DNA of 54,526 nt from Spirochaetota bacterium (lineage in GTDB: Bacteria; Spirochaetota; B62-G9; DRHN01), in assembly GCA_016934265.1 (NCBI GenBank), contig JAFGTF010000124.1, positions 1 through 54,526 of the forward strand, written 5' to 3'. Shown here one piece after another: positions 18,830-27,864 of the stretch. Made by a program: the position numbers and the translations under genes. Below the pieces are notes generated by a model. The model was not told the origin of the DNA, did no database searches, and was given only the letters and a program-made list of their open reading frames with translations. Positions within the stretch are counted from its first letter, which is position 1. Every line of letters begins with the position of its first letter.

Positions 18830-19764
18830 TCTTTCGGTCCTTTTTTCAGAAGGAGCAAAAGAAGCGCCTTCTGCAGATGGAGCCTGTTCTCCGCCTGGTC
18901 GAATACGACGGAGTAGGGTGCGTCGATCAACTCGTCCGTCACCTCCTCTCCGCGGTGCGCGGGAAGGCAGTGCATGAAAATCGCGTCCGGCTTCGCCCGC
19001 CGCATGAGCCCGGCGTCGACCCGGAATGGAAAGAATACGCCGCGCCTGACCTCCGCCTCCGCTTCTTTTCCCATCGAGGTCCAGACGTCGGTGTACACCG
19101 CATCCGCCCCTTCCACCGCAAGACCGGCCTCGCGGACTATCGATATCGATGTGCCGCGCGCTGCGGCGTAACCGGTGGCCGTTTCCGAAATATACGGGTC
19201 GGGCTCGTACCCTTCGGGGACGGCCGCTTTCAGCGTAACGCCGGTCTTCGCCGACGCCCACATGAGAGAGTGAAGGACGTTGTTTCCGTCTCCGACCCAC
19301 GCGACGGTCAGCCTCTTCAGCGGACCCTTACGCTCCTTCAGTGTGAAGAGGTCGGTAAGCGCCTGGCAGGGGTGCAGGAGGTCGTCGAGCCCGTTTATCA
19401 CCGGTATCCTGCATGAGGAGGCGAAAGCCTGCACATTGCGGTGTGAGAACGTTCGTATGACGGCGCCGTGCGCCCAGCGCTCGATATTTTTTGCCGCGTC
19501 ATAAATCGTTTCACGCGTTCCGAGCCGGATTTCGTCCCTGCCGAGGTATATGCCCGTGCCGCCGAGCTCGTATATGCCGGTCTCGAACGTGAACCTCGTT
19601 CTCAGCGACGGCTTCTCGAATATGAGGGCGAGCACCGCCCCGTCGAGCGCCCTTCTGTACAGACGCCGGTTTCTTTTTATTTTTCCCGTGAGCATAAAGA
19701 GCCTTTCGATCTCGCGTTCCTCGAGCTGCTCGACCGAAACGAGGTCCTTGCTTTTAAGTGTCAT
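18826..19764 (-). CDS. argF: ornithine carbamoyltransferase
   Basis: A 312-residue transcarbamoylase. Carbamoyl-phosphate site: [12 protein letters not shown] (family SxRTR, here with Leu in the second position). Other blocks: [31 protein letters not shown] (the ornithine loop DxxxSMG), and [11 protein letters not shown] with its catalytic Cys. No arginine biosynthesis genes or carbamate kinase lie beside it. The coupling to rocD and the cDPGS-like gene by four-base overlaps on both sides suggests ornithine/citrulline catabolism rather than arginine synthesis, which is inference. Confidence 0.9.
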   Translation of the reverse strand: MTLKSKDLVSVEQLEEREIERLFMLTGKIKRNRRLYRRALDGAVLALIFEKPSLRTRFTFETGIYELGGTGIYLGRDEIRLGTRETIYDAAKNIERWAHGAVIRTFSHRNVQAFASSCRIPVINGLDDLLHPCQALTDLFTLKERKGPLKRLTVAWVGDGNNVLHSLMWASAKTGVTLKAAVPEGYEPDPYISETATGYAAARGTSISIVREAGLAVEGADAVYTDVWTSMGKEAEAEVRRGVFFPFRVDAGLMRRAKPDAIFMHCLPAHRGEEVTDELIDAPYSVVFDQAENRLHLQKALLLLLLKKGPKE

Positions 19765-21095
19765 CTAAGCATCCTCTCGAGCCATTCGTTCAGGATCTCC
19801 TCGAGCGTCGGATGACCCGTCTCCTGAAGCTCATACCCGACTTTGACGACCGGTTTGTCGATCTTGACGACCTTTTTCAGGTCGACCGGAGTTGCGACGA
19901 CAACGAGGTCGCAGGGCGTTGCGGCGATCGTTCGCTCGAGGTCTTTTATCTGCTTCGGACCGTACCCCATGGCCGGCAGCAGAGGGCCGATACCGGGATA
20001 GCGCCTGAAGGTCTCCGCTATCGTACCGACCGCACCGTCCCTCGGGTCCACGAGCTCGGCCGCGCCGTAGGTGCGGGCGGCGACGACTCCGGCGCCGTAC
20101 TCCATCTCTCCGTGGGTGAGCGTCGGACCGTCCTCGACCACGAGCACCCGCTTGCCCCTGATATCCTCGCTGCGGTCTACGGAAATAGGGGAAAAGGCGT
20201 TCACTATCACCGCACTGGGATTGTACAGCCGTATATTCTTACGCACCGCCTCAGCCATTTCCGGATCGGCGGTATCGAGCTTGTTCACGACGATCACATC
20301 TGCGCGTACGAAGTTTACCGCCCCGGGGTAATACAAAACCTCGTGCCCGGCCCTGTGCGGATCCACCACGACGATCTCGAGATCCGGCTCGTAGAAAGGA
20401 AGATCGTTGTTTCCTCCGTCCCAGACGATGATCCGTGCGCTTTTTTCGACCTCCTGTAAGACCTCGCCGTAGTCGACTCCCGCGTATACCTCGGTTCCAT
20501 TTTTGAGATGCGGCTCGTATTCCTCCATCTCCTCGATGGTACACCGATGGCGCGTCAGGTCGGTAAGCGTCCTGAACACCTGCACCCTCTGACGATCGAG
20601 GTCGCCGTACGGCATCGGGTGCCGTACGACCGCCGTCTTAAAGCCTGCGTTTTTGAGTATTCGCGCGATCTTCCTCGTCGTCTGGCTTTTACCGCAACCC
20701 GTGCGTACGGCGCATACGGATATGACGGGAAGCGAGCTCTTGAGCATCGTCTCCGAAGGACCGAGCAGAATGAAATTGGCTCCCTCTTTCATCACAAGAG
20801 CGGCCTTCTCGAGCAGGTAGCGGGAAGAGACGTCGCTGTAGGAGAAGTAGACGTCCGTGACACCGAACTCTTGCACGAGCGAACCCAGGGCCGTTTCCGG
20901 ATATATCGGGATTCCATCCGGATACAGGGGGCCTGAGAGAGAGGGCGGATATCTTCTTTTTTCTATGTCGGGGATCTGTGCGGCGGTAAACGCGACGATC
21001 CGCACCTCAGCCCTGTTTCTGAACACGGTGTTGAAGTTATGAAAATCGCGTCCCGCCGCTCCCATGATGAGCGCGTTTCTTTTCGGCGGTCTCAT
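19761..21095 (-). CDS. cyclic 2,3-diphosphoglycerate synthetase-like P-loop protein
   Basis: A 444-residue cytosolic protein of the cDPGS-like family. The N-terminal part (RNALIMGAAGRDFHNFNTVF, residues about 6-120) is a nucleotide-binding Rossmann domain. A P-loop region follows with VCAVRTGCGKSQTTRKIARI, IVWDGGNNDLPFY and VVNKLD, which looks like the GTP/ATP-binding NKxD motif. The archaeal enzyme makes cyclic diphosphoglycerate, but bacterial relatives are uncharacterised and often sit in amino-acid operons. The ATG at 21095 has AGGGA upstream and is preferred to a TTG 22 codons earlier. Its TGA overlaps the ATG of argF. Its real reaction here is unknown. Confidence 0.75.
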   Translation of the reverse strand: MRPPKRNALIMGAAGRDFHNFNTVFRNRAEVRIVAFTAAQIPDIEKRRYPPSLSGPLYPDGIPIYPETALGSLVQEFGVTDVYFSYSDVSSRYLLEKAALVMKEGANFILLGPSETMLKSSLPVISVCAVRTGCGKSQTTRKIARILKNAGFKTAVVRHPMPYGDLDRQRVQVFRTLTDLTRHRCTIEEMEEYEPHLKNGTEVYAGVDYGEVLQEVEKSARIIVWDGGNNDLPFYEPDLEIVVVDPHRAGHEVLYYPGAVNFVRADVIVVNKLDTADPEMAEAVRKNIRLYNPSAVIVNAFSPISVDRSEDIRGKRVLVVEDGPTLTHGEMEYGAGVVAARTYGAAELVDPRDGAVGTIAETFRRYPGIGPLLPAMGYGPKQIKDLERTIAATPCDLVVVATPVDLKKVVKIDKPVVKVGYELQETGHPTLEEILNEWLERMLR

Positions 21096-21253
21096 GGCTT
21101 TTCCCTTTACGAGGAGTGGGGCAAAAATGCGGGCGTACGGCGTATTCTCGTGCAGTTTCAAAGCGTTTTTTAAAAAAGGACGTTCAGCTTTGTATGAGTT
21201 CGCCCCCGCCGCTTCGACGGCTGTTTTACAAAACTACGTATTGCGAGAAGTGT

Positions 21254-21290
21254 GACGAAAGAAGCGCTTCTTCGAAGCGCCGCTTTCGTC
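21254..21290. other. long composite stem-loop between two minus-strand genes
   Basis: Arms GACGAAAG and CTTTCGTC enclose a second hairpin GCGCTTC-ttc-GAAGCGC. Another stem (CCCGAA with TTCGGG) follows nearby. No T-run follows on either strand. It may be RNA structure in the leader of the cDPGS-argF-rocD transcript or a REP-like element. The remaining intergenic DNA (21096-21411) holds no gene. Confidence 0.5.
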
Positions 21291-21411
21291 GCGAAACACC
21301 CGAAGGCGATCGGGCTTTCGGGTCCAGCCGGAAATGCCTGCATGCCGGAGCCTTTCGGGCCCCTCACTTTCCCCGTTTCCGGGAGCGTGAGACCGTTTCA
21401 GCGGGTGCCGC

Positions 21412-22818
21412 CTATCCCCTATGGCAGTAGACGTCCCACCCGAGATATCTGCCGTACGCCTCCTCGACCGCATCGGCGACGCACGAGGGGTTTATGGCGA
21501 CATGGTGCTCGTACCCGTTGAGGCAGATATGGCGAAGCAGGCGCTGGAAACCGGGTACCTTGATGACGCCGTATCCTCCGAAAGTCTTGATCGGGTCCTT
21601 CGTGATCTCTCCTTCGCCGACATACGCTCGTATAACACCGAACGAATCGTTGGTCGATACGCGGCAGTAGGTAACCGGCTTCGGCTTGATTATTCCGGTA
21701 AGGGTCCCGTACGCGTTTTCCTTTCCGACGCTGCCCGCGATGATATCCTGATAGTCCATCACCGCCTCGTTTCCGAACAGCTCCTGCGGTAGATTGCTGC
21801 AGTGGAATACGACCGCCTTGTCCGGATCGTCCCCGTAGTTGTTGTTCCAGTCGAGCAGGGCGCTCGGCTTTTCCGAGGCGAGCACCATGGTGTGCATCCC
21901 GATCAGCCCGGTGATGTCGGTTTCACAGGCACTCGGCACGAGTTTGTTGCTCAGCATGCTCATCACCGTGCACGGCACTATGCCGAAGTATTCCTCCATG
22001 GATGTCCAGCACTGTACGGCGATTCCCGAGAGCTCGTGCTCCTCTATGAAACGGTCCAAGACCACCGCGAACTTCGCCATTTTCAAGAGCGGCGCGGCGG
22101 GCACCTTGGCGGTATCGGTATATGCCTGTATCGCCTTCAGCTTGCCTTTTACCGCCGCGTCGCCGTCAGAAAGCTTCCACGCCTGCCCGAACACCTCCGA
22201 GAGGTCCAAGCTCTCGACCGAAATACCGGCCTCTTCGAGGAGCTTTTCGGAATAACGGACGGTGATGAAAGCGGCGGGTCTCGCCCCTACCTGACCGAAA
22301 CGTGCGCCCCGGAGCCCGCGGGTGATGCGGCACACCGCCCCGAACCACTGCAGGTCCCGTCTGAACTCGTCCTGCTCGGGGTCGACGGTGTGCGAGGCGG
22401 TGAGACTGAACGGTATTCCATACTGGGTAAGGTTGTTGCACGATGACATCTTGCCGCAGAAGCTGTCGCGCCTGTTCTTGAGGTCCATTTTTTTCAGTTC
22501 GTCGGGAAATGCATGAATGAGTACCGGAACATCGAGGCCCGAAAGCCGTATCGTATCGGCGACGCCGCGTTCATCTCCAAAGTTCGGTAGCGTAACGAGG
22601 ATGCCGTCGATCTTTTCTCTGTTCTTTTTAAAGAGCTCGGCGCAGCGCTTTGCCTGCTGGTAGGTTTCGACGGAGCCGAACGGGGTGTCTTTCTCCGAAA
22701 GGGCGACCGTTTCGAATCCCTCCTCCTTGAGAACCTTGAGGATGATCTCCCTCCCCTTAGTACACAGATGTGAGGGGAAGAATCCCCTGTTGCCGACTAC
22801 CACTCCAAGTGTCGTCAT
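21412..22818 (-). CDS. L-fucose/L-arabinose isomerase-family protein
   Basis: A 468-residue protein with the layout of the fucose/arabinose isomerase superfamily. The N-terminal domain begins TLGVVVGNRGFFPSHLC and includes ILVTLPNFGDERGVADT. The C-terminal domain carries likely metal and substrate residues in VQCWTSMEEYFG, SACETDITG, LLDWNNNY and VVFHCSNLP. Members isomerise aldoses and ketoses, but this subgroup has no assigned substrate that I can name. AAGGAGG lies six bases before the ATG. The gene is about 320 bases ahead of the cDPGS-argF-rocD group on the same strand; no sugar transporter or kinase is adjacent. A candidate -35 (TTGACT) with an AT-rich -10 lies about 220 bases upstream. 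Confidence 0.75.
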   Translation of the reverse strand: MTTLGVVVGNRGFFPSHLCTKGREIILKVLKEEGFETVALSEKDTPFGSVETYQQAKRCAELFKKNREKIDGILVTLPNFGDERGVADTIRLSGLDVPVLIHAFPDELKKMDLKNRRDSFCGKMSSCNNLTQYGIPFSLTASHTVDPEQDEFRRDLQWFGAVCRITRGLRGARFGQVGARPAAFITVRYSEKLLEEAGISVESLDLSEVFGQAWKLSDGDAAVKGKLKAIQAYTDTAKVPAAPLLKMAKFAVVLDRFIEEHELSGIAVQCWTSMEEYFGIVPCTVMSMLSNKLVPSACETDITGLIGMHTMVLASEKPSALLDWNNNYGDDPDKAVVFHCSNLPQELFGNEAVMDYQDIIAGSVGKENAYGTLTGIIKPKPVTYCRVSTNDSFGVIRAYVGEGEITKDPIKTFGGYGVIKVPGFQRLLRHICLNGYEHHVAINPSCVADAVEEAYGRYLGWDVYCHRG

Positions 22819-23057
22819 TCCAAGCCTCCTTCCAATTGGTATCTATCGTCCTACCGAAGCTTTACAGGGCGTTTCGAATCGGAGTCGGCGGCATGAGGCG
22901 GCCGAAAGCCCCGCGTGGGGCGCCCTTTGTTCCCATTCGTTCCACGACCGCTTCTTCCGAGGTACGCATGGTGCGTAGGCGGCGCGGACACTGCCGTCTC
23001 GCGATGTTTTTTGCTTACCACTATATTTATATGCGGGGTGTGATAAGTCAAGTGAAG

Positions 23058-23786
23058 TTATGTATTAAAGAGGCGGTTTCTAAGCATCCTTTGTGCTATA
23101 CGCCCGATACCTGAGGGGTATCCGCTTGCATCTTCTCCGTTCTCGTGAGCTGCCCCCGGTGGTGTCGATACAGGTATACGGCTTCTTCGGATAATTCCTA
23201 TGCGGTGAGTTTCGGATATGCGGAGCCAGTAGTCGTAGTCCTCGGTCGGGAAGGCCTCGGGGTCGTACAGTCTTGTAGTTTCCACCACGTCCTTCTCATC
23301 ATTACGGTGGGATGAGGGATGACGTTCATTTCGAGGAGGGTCTTCGCGATGATCGCCGGGTCGTCTGGAACAGTCTTGATACGTTTGAGCCGCCAGTCGT
23401 CATTCTTTCGCCTGCCCCTGCCGTTTATATATCGATCCACCCTGGGACGAGGTCTATATCCGGATGCGAGTCGAGGCATGCGGTCTGCATCGCCAGCCTG
23501 CCGGGAAGGCTGATATCGTACGCGTGCTGTATTGCGATAAGTTCGCCGTAAGACCGCCTGATTCCGTCGTTGAGGGACTCGCAGATTCCCCTGTTCTCAT
23601 CGTGCGTAATGACGCGTATCACGCCGCGGACCGAGAGCGGGGACAATATATCCGACGTGCCGTCTTTCGAACCGGCACCACGACGAGCTCGAAATCCAGA
23701 TAGCGGTGTTCGAGAATTCTTTCGACCGCCTCGAGAACGTAGGTTCTGCAGTTTTATACCGGTAGCACCACGGAAACCTTCGGCAT
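23058..23786 (-). pseudogene. broken family 2 glycosyltransferase
   Basis: The start reads MPKVSVVLPV, then a TAA (23754-23756) exactly where family members have the Tyr or Phe of the LPVYN motif, then NCRTYVLEAVERILEH continuing in frame. Further pieces occur in other frames in the right order: THDENRGICESLNDGIRRSYG with AIQHAYDISLPGRL (DDIS-type metal motif changed to YDIS), NVIPHPTVMMRR, and YDPEAFPTEDYDYWLRI (ED acceptor motif). At least one nonsense codon and several frameshifts make it non-functional. It would have acted with the neighbouring methyltransferase in surface glycan synthesis. Confidence 0.8.
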
Positions 23787-23852
23787 AAAAAAGTCACTTC
23801 GGGCGGTGTGTCCGGATAATGATATTTTTAAGCAGGGCTTTATCAATCAAAG

Positions 23853-23881
23853 TTGTAACGAATCGAAACATTTACTATACT
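23853..23881 (+). promoter_or_regulatory. sigma70-type promoter of the methyltransferase gene
   Basis: TTGTAA, 17-base spacer, TATACT, giving a leader of about 28 bases to the GTG start. Confidence 0.6.
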
Positions 23882-23915
23882 ATGAGCAAAGAAAGCCTAT
23901 AGAGGGGGCGCGCGC

Positions 23916-24611
23916 GTGGCGGAACGGATCGATTTCGACGACTACTCGGAACGCTACGACGAGCTTATGAAAAAGAGGCTTGGGTTCTTCGAGAGAGATG
24001 AGGGGTACTTCGCCCGCTACAAGATCGAGCTCGTACGGCGGCTTCTGCGAACGCAGCCGCAAAGGATTCTCGAGTACGGGTGCGGGGTCGGGAGGAACGT
24101 GGGGCATCTTGTCCGGATCTTCCCGGACGCCGAGGTCTACGGCTGCGATATCTCGCAAAAGAGCACCGATGTTGCGCGTAAAAAGAACCCGGAGGCATCC
24201 TTCTTTATCGCCAAAGAAAAGCCGCCGGTGCCGTCGTTCGATCTCGTGATAGTCGCGAACGTTTTGCATCACGTGCCGAAGACTGAGCGCCGGACCGTGG
24301 TCGGCGGCCTTATGCGGCTATTAGGGGAGGGGGGGCGCATCTTTCTGTTCGAGCACAATCCGTACAACCCTCTTACGAGAAGGATAGTAAACACGTGCCC
24401 GTTCGACAAAGACGCGGTCCTTCTTGCGCCCGGGGAGTCGAAACGGCTGCTTAAGGAAGCCGGTGCATCGGTGACAAGGTCCGGGTATTGTCTGTTCTTC
24501 CCCGGCTTCATGAGCGGGATACGCGTGTTCGAACGTGTGCTTTTCTGGCTTCCGCTCGGCGGACAGTATTATATCGAGGCAAATATGCCGCCCGGCCGAT
24601 TTTCTGCTTGA
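23916..24611 (+). CDS. class I SAM-dependent methyltransferase
   Basis: A 231-residue Rossmann-fold methyltransferase. Motif I is RILEYGCGVGRNVGHL (residues about 50-65), the acidic ribose contact is in VYGCDIS, motif IV is FDLVIVANVLHHVP and motif V GEGGRIFLFEHNPYNP. The C-terminal part (ERVLFWLPLGGQYYIEA) is typical of enzymes found with glycosyltransferases in polysaccharide loci; the adjacent broken glycosyltransferase fits. Start is GTG, eight bases after GAGGGGG. The acceptor is unknown. Confidence 0.8.
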   Translation: MAERIDFDDYSERYDELMKKRLGFFERDEGYFARYKIELVRRLLRTQPQRILEYGCGVGRNVGHLVRIFPDAEVYGCDISQKSTDVARKKNPEASFFIAKEKPPVPSFDLVIVANVLHHVPKTERRTVVGGLMRLLGEGGRIFLFEHNPYNPLTRRIVNTCPFDKDAVLLAPGESKRLLKEAGASVTRSGYCLFFPGFMSGIRVFERVLFWLPLGGQYYIEANMPPGRFSA

Positions 24612-24636
24612 TTTATTTCAATCTGCGTATTAATAA
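24608..24636 (+). promoter_or_regulatory. possible promoter of the aspartate aminotransferase gene
   Basis: TTGATT with TTAATA after 16 bases (or TAATAA after 17), overlapping the end of the methyltransferase gene. Confidence 0.35.
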
Positions 24637-24664
24637 CACTGAAAAAACGGTGAGGTGTCCTCAG

Positions 24665-25849
24665 ATGAAGCTTGCAAAACGAAGTGCCATAGAGCCCTCT
24701 TTGACGCTGGCGATGAACTCGAAGGCGAAGGAGATGAAGGCGAAAGGCGTCGATGTGATATCGTTCGCCGCAGGGGAGCCGGACTTCAATACGCCTGCTC
24801 ATGTGAAGGAAGCGGGCAAGCGGGCGATCGATGACAATAAAACGTACTATACGCCGGCGAGCGGAATTCCGGAGCTGAAAATGGCGGTGGCGAAGAAGCT
24901 CGAGCGTGAAAACGGCCTCAAATACACGGCGGCTAACATATCGATCAACTCCGGCGCGAAACATTCGGTGTTCAACGTGCTTTCCGTGCTTGTAGACGAG
25001 AAAGACGAGGTGATCGTGCCGGCCCCCTACTGGGTCAGCTACTCCGAGATGGTCCGCATCCTCGGCGGAAAGCCCGTTTTTATCGCAACCGACGAGAAGA
25101 GCGGTTTCAAAATAACCACCCGCGACCTCGAAAAGGCAGTGACCGAAAGGACCAAGGTGTTCCTTATGAATTCGCCGAACAACCCCACCGGTGCGGTATA
25201 CACGAAGGAGGAGCTGTACGATCTTGCCCGGTGGCTGGAGGAAAAAGACATCGTCATCGTCTCCGACGAGATATACGAGAAGATACTGTACGACGGGTTC
25301 ACGCATACGAGTATCGCGAGCTACTCAGAGAAGATCAAACGGAAAACCGTGATTGTGAACGGCGTCTCCAAGGCCTTTTCGATGACAGGATGGCGGATCG
25401 GGTACGCTGCGGGACCCGTGCCGCTCATAGAAGCGGTGAACCGGCTCCAGGGGCACGCCACAGGCAACCCATCTTCCATAGCGCAGTGGGCGAGCCTGGT
25501 CGCGCTCACCGAAGATGCCGGTTTTATCGAAGAATGGGTCGGAGAGTTCAAGAAGCGAAGAGATTACATCGTCGGAGCGCTCAACGGTATTCCAGGCATA
25601 AGCTGTACCGTGCCCAGGGGGGCCTTTTATGTCTTCCCGAACGTGCAAAAGCTTCTTTCTCGGACGATCGGCGGAGAGAAGATTGAGGATTCCATGTCCC
25701 TTGCGAATTATCTTCTCGAGCGGGGGAGGATCTCGGTGGTACCGGGAATCGCGTTCGGCCAGGACGGCTATATCAGGATTTCGTTCGCGACCTCCATGGA
25801 GAACATTACAGAGGGAATGCGAAGACTGAAAGAAGCTGTCGGTTTTTGA
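24665..25849 (+). CDS. aspC: class I aspartate/aromatic aminotransferase
   Basis: A 394-residue PLP enzyme of the thermostable AspAT subgroup (class Ib). Visible: SLTLAMNSKAKEMKAKGVDVISFAAGEPDF (split here as an N-terminal hallmark), TYYTPASGIPELK, INSGAKHSVFNV, PAPYWVSYSEM, NSPNNPTGAVY, IVSDEIYEKILYDG, the PLP Lys in NGVSKAFSMTGWRIGY, and the substrate Arg in YIRISFA. The open frame extends 59 codons upstream, but that part lies in the methyltransferase gene. GAGG lies about eight bases before the chosen ATG. Aspartate to oxaloacetate is most likely; prephenate or aromatic use cannot be excluded. Confidence 0.88.
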   Translation: MKLAKRSAIEPSLTLAMNSKAKEMKAKGVDVISFAAGEPDFNTPAHVKEAGKRAIDDNKTYYTPASGIPELKMAVAKKLERENGLKYTAANISINSGAKHSVFNVLSVLVDEKDEVIVPAPYWVSYSEMVRILGGKPVFIATDEKSGFKITTRDLEKAVTERTKVFLMNSPNNPTGAVYTKEELYDLARWLEEKDIVIVSDEIYEKILYDGFTHTSIASYSEKIKRKTVIVNGVSKAFSMTGWRIGYAAGPVPLIEAVNRLQGHATGNPSSIAQWASLVALTEDAGFIEEWVGEFKKRRDYIVGALNGIPGISCTVPRGAFYVFPNVQKLLSRTIGGEKIEDSMSLANYLLERGRISVVPGIAFGQDGYIRISFATSMENITEGMRRLKEAVGF

Positions 25850-25901
25850 AATATCCCTTTACTCGTCCGCGTCCGAAAGACTATTGTATGAGTAGACGGT
25901 T

Positions 25902-27773
25902 ATGAAAAAATCCGGCGGCGTACTGAAAAAAAGCCTAGGGACGCTCGAGGTATTCAGTATATCAGCGGGTGCGATGATCTCCTCCGGGCTGTTCGTGCTT
26001 CCCGCCGTGGTGTACGGTATCGGCGGACCCTCCATCATACTCTCATACATCCTGGCGGCGATCATCATCATCCCCGCGATGTTCTCCAAGGCCGAGCTCG
26101 CGACGGCCATGCCGAAATCGGGCGGGGTGTATTTCTTCACGCATAGGAGCCTGGGCCCGCTGTTCGGGACCTTCGCGGGACTCGCCTCATGGTTTTCCCT
26201 CTCTTTGAAGAGCGCGTTCGCGCTCGTCGGTATCGGGATATTCCTCCGGCCCCTTCTCGGGGAGCTCTCTCCCAATATGGACAGGATCATAGCCCTCGGT
26301 TTCACGCTGTTATTCGCCGTCCTCAACATATTCAGCGTGAAAGAGAGCGGAAAGATCCAGGACGTGCTGGTCTTGACGCTCATCGGGATACTGTTTTTTT
26401 ACCTGCTTGCTGGCATGAACCATATAGAGATCATGAACTACGTTCCATTCAGGCCGTATGGATGGAAGCCGGTGTATACGGTGGCAGGCATGATCTTCAT
26501 ATCATTCGGCGGGCTTACAAAGGTCGCTTCGATTGCGGAGGAGGTGCGAAACCCGTCGGTGAGCATACCGCGGGGCATGTTCTCGGCATTCGGCGTGGTA
26601 ACGTTGATCTACGCGCTCACCGTATTCGTAACGGTGGGACTTTTGGACGCACCGGCGTTCGGCAGGACCCTCGCCCCGCTCTCGCAGGGCGCCTCCCTGT
26701 TTTTGGGAAGACCCGGGTACATCATCCTTTCCGGGGCCGGAATGCTCGCTTTCATTACCACCGCAAACGCCGGCCTCCTGTCTGCCTCGCGCAGCCCTCT
26801 CGCAATGTCGAAGGACCACCTGCTTCCTCCCTTCTTCTCCAGGGTGAGCGTGAAGCTCGGCACCCCCGTCGTATCCATTCTCATCACCTGCCTGTTCATG
26901 ATTCTCGTCATCACGTTCCTCGATATCGAGAGCCTCATCAAGGTCGCCTCCACGATGATGCTTCTGCTGTTCTCGTTCGTCAATATATCGGTGATACTCA
27001 TGAGGGCGAGCAAGATCGTATCGTACAAACCGACGTTCAGGGCCCCATTCTACCCCTACCTGCAGATCGTCGGTATCGCCGTTTACCTCTCGCTGATCGT
27101 GGAGATGGGTTTCTTACCGCTTGTGATAACCACCTCCTTCTTCGTGGTGGCGCTTCTGTGGTATCTTTCCTACTCGAAGTCCCGCAACCTGCAGCAGTCC
27201 GCACTGATTCACATCGTCGAGCGGGCCACTGCGCGCGACATGCGGTCGACCAGGCTCACGGACGAGCTCTTGGATATACTGCGGCAGAGGGACGAGATAG
27301 TGGAGGACCGGTTCGACAGTATCATCAAGGAAGCGCAGATCATCGATATCGATCGCAGCATGGACCACAGCGAGCTTTTCCGCATCCTGTCTAAGGGGTT
27401 CGGGAAGAGATTCGGTATGCCCGAAGCGCAGGTTCTCGAGCTCTTGGAGCAGAGGGAAAGAGATTCCACCACCGCGGTCCATACCGGACTCGCGATACCG
27501 CACATCGTGATTGAGGGGAAGGGCGAGTTCGACATCATCGTCGTCCGTTCCAAAGTGGGTATCGATTTCGGGGCTCATATGCCGCCGGTCAATATCGTCT
27601 TTGCGCTCGCGGGGACGAGGGATGAAAGGAATTTTCACCTGCAGGCCCTCATGGCGATAGCCCAGATACTACAGAACAGGGATTTCATCAACAACTGGAT
27701 CAAGGTCGAGGGGAAAGAGGACCTGCGTAACCTGATACTGCTCGCCCAGAGGGTGAGGAAATTCGAGGTGTAA
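25902..27773 (+). CDS. APC-family amino acid permease fused to a PTS EIIA-like domain
   Basis: Residues 1-430 form an amino acid/polyamine (APC) permease with about twelve membrane segments, starting at TLEVFSISAGAMISSGLFVLP (the GxxIGSGIF-type helix 1 motif in modified form) and including FISFGGLTKVASIAEEVRNP. After a short cytosolic linker, residues about 470-620 match a PTS EIIA type 2 (fructose/Ntr) domain with the phospho-His in HTGLAIPHIVIEG and GIDFGAHMPPVNIVFALAG. No HPr or EI is visible nearby. The fusion implies transport activity gated by phosphorylation or by a bound partner, as in other transporter-EIIA fusions. No clear SD is seen before the ATG. Confidence 0.85.
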   Translation: MKKSGGVLKKSLGTLEVFSISAGAMISSGLFVLPAVVYGIGGPSIILSYILAAIIIIPAMFSKAELATAMPKSGGVYFFTHRSLGPLFGTFAGLASWFSLSLKSAFALVGIGIFLRPLLGELSPNMDRIIALGFTLLFAVLNIFSVKESGKIQDVLVLTLIGILFFYLLAGMNHIEIMNYVPFRPYGWKPVYTVAGMIFISFGGLTKVASIAEEVRNPSVSIPRGMFSAFGVVTLIYALTVFVTVGLLDAPAFGRTLAPLSQGASLFLGRPGYIILSGAGMLAFITTANAGLLSASRSPLAMSKDHLLPPFFSRVSVKLGTPVVSILITCLFMILVITFLDIESLIKVASTMMLLLFSFVNISVILMRASKIVSYKPTFRAPFYPYLQIVGIAVYLSLIVEMGFLPLVITTSFFVVALLWYLSYSKSRNLQQSALIHIVERATARDMRSTRLTDELLDILRQRDEIVEDRFDSIIKEAQIIDIDRSMDHSELFRILSKGFGKRFGMPEAQVLELLEQRERDSTTAVHTGLAIPHIVIEGKGEFDIIVVRSKVGIDFGAHMPPVNIVFALAGTRDERNFHLQALMAIAQILQNRDFINNWIKVEGKEDLRNLILLAQRVRKFEV

Positions 27774-27864
27774 CTGCGACACGATACGTCGTACGGGCCT
27801 CAGTTTGATTACGGTTCACGAACGAGGATCCGATTCCACCGCGCGGCCCGCATCCGAAAAAGAG

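Noticed and set aside
18830-19300. 157-codon N-terminal extension of ornithine aminotransferase
   Set aside because: It is the antiframe of ornithine carbamoyltransferase and reads as low-complexity Arg/Gly; the ATG at 18829 has an SD and overlaps the argF stop.
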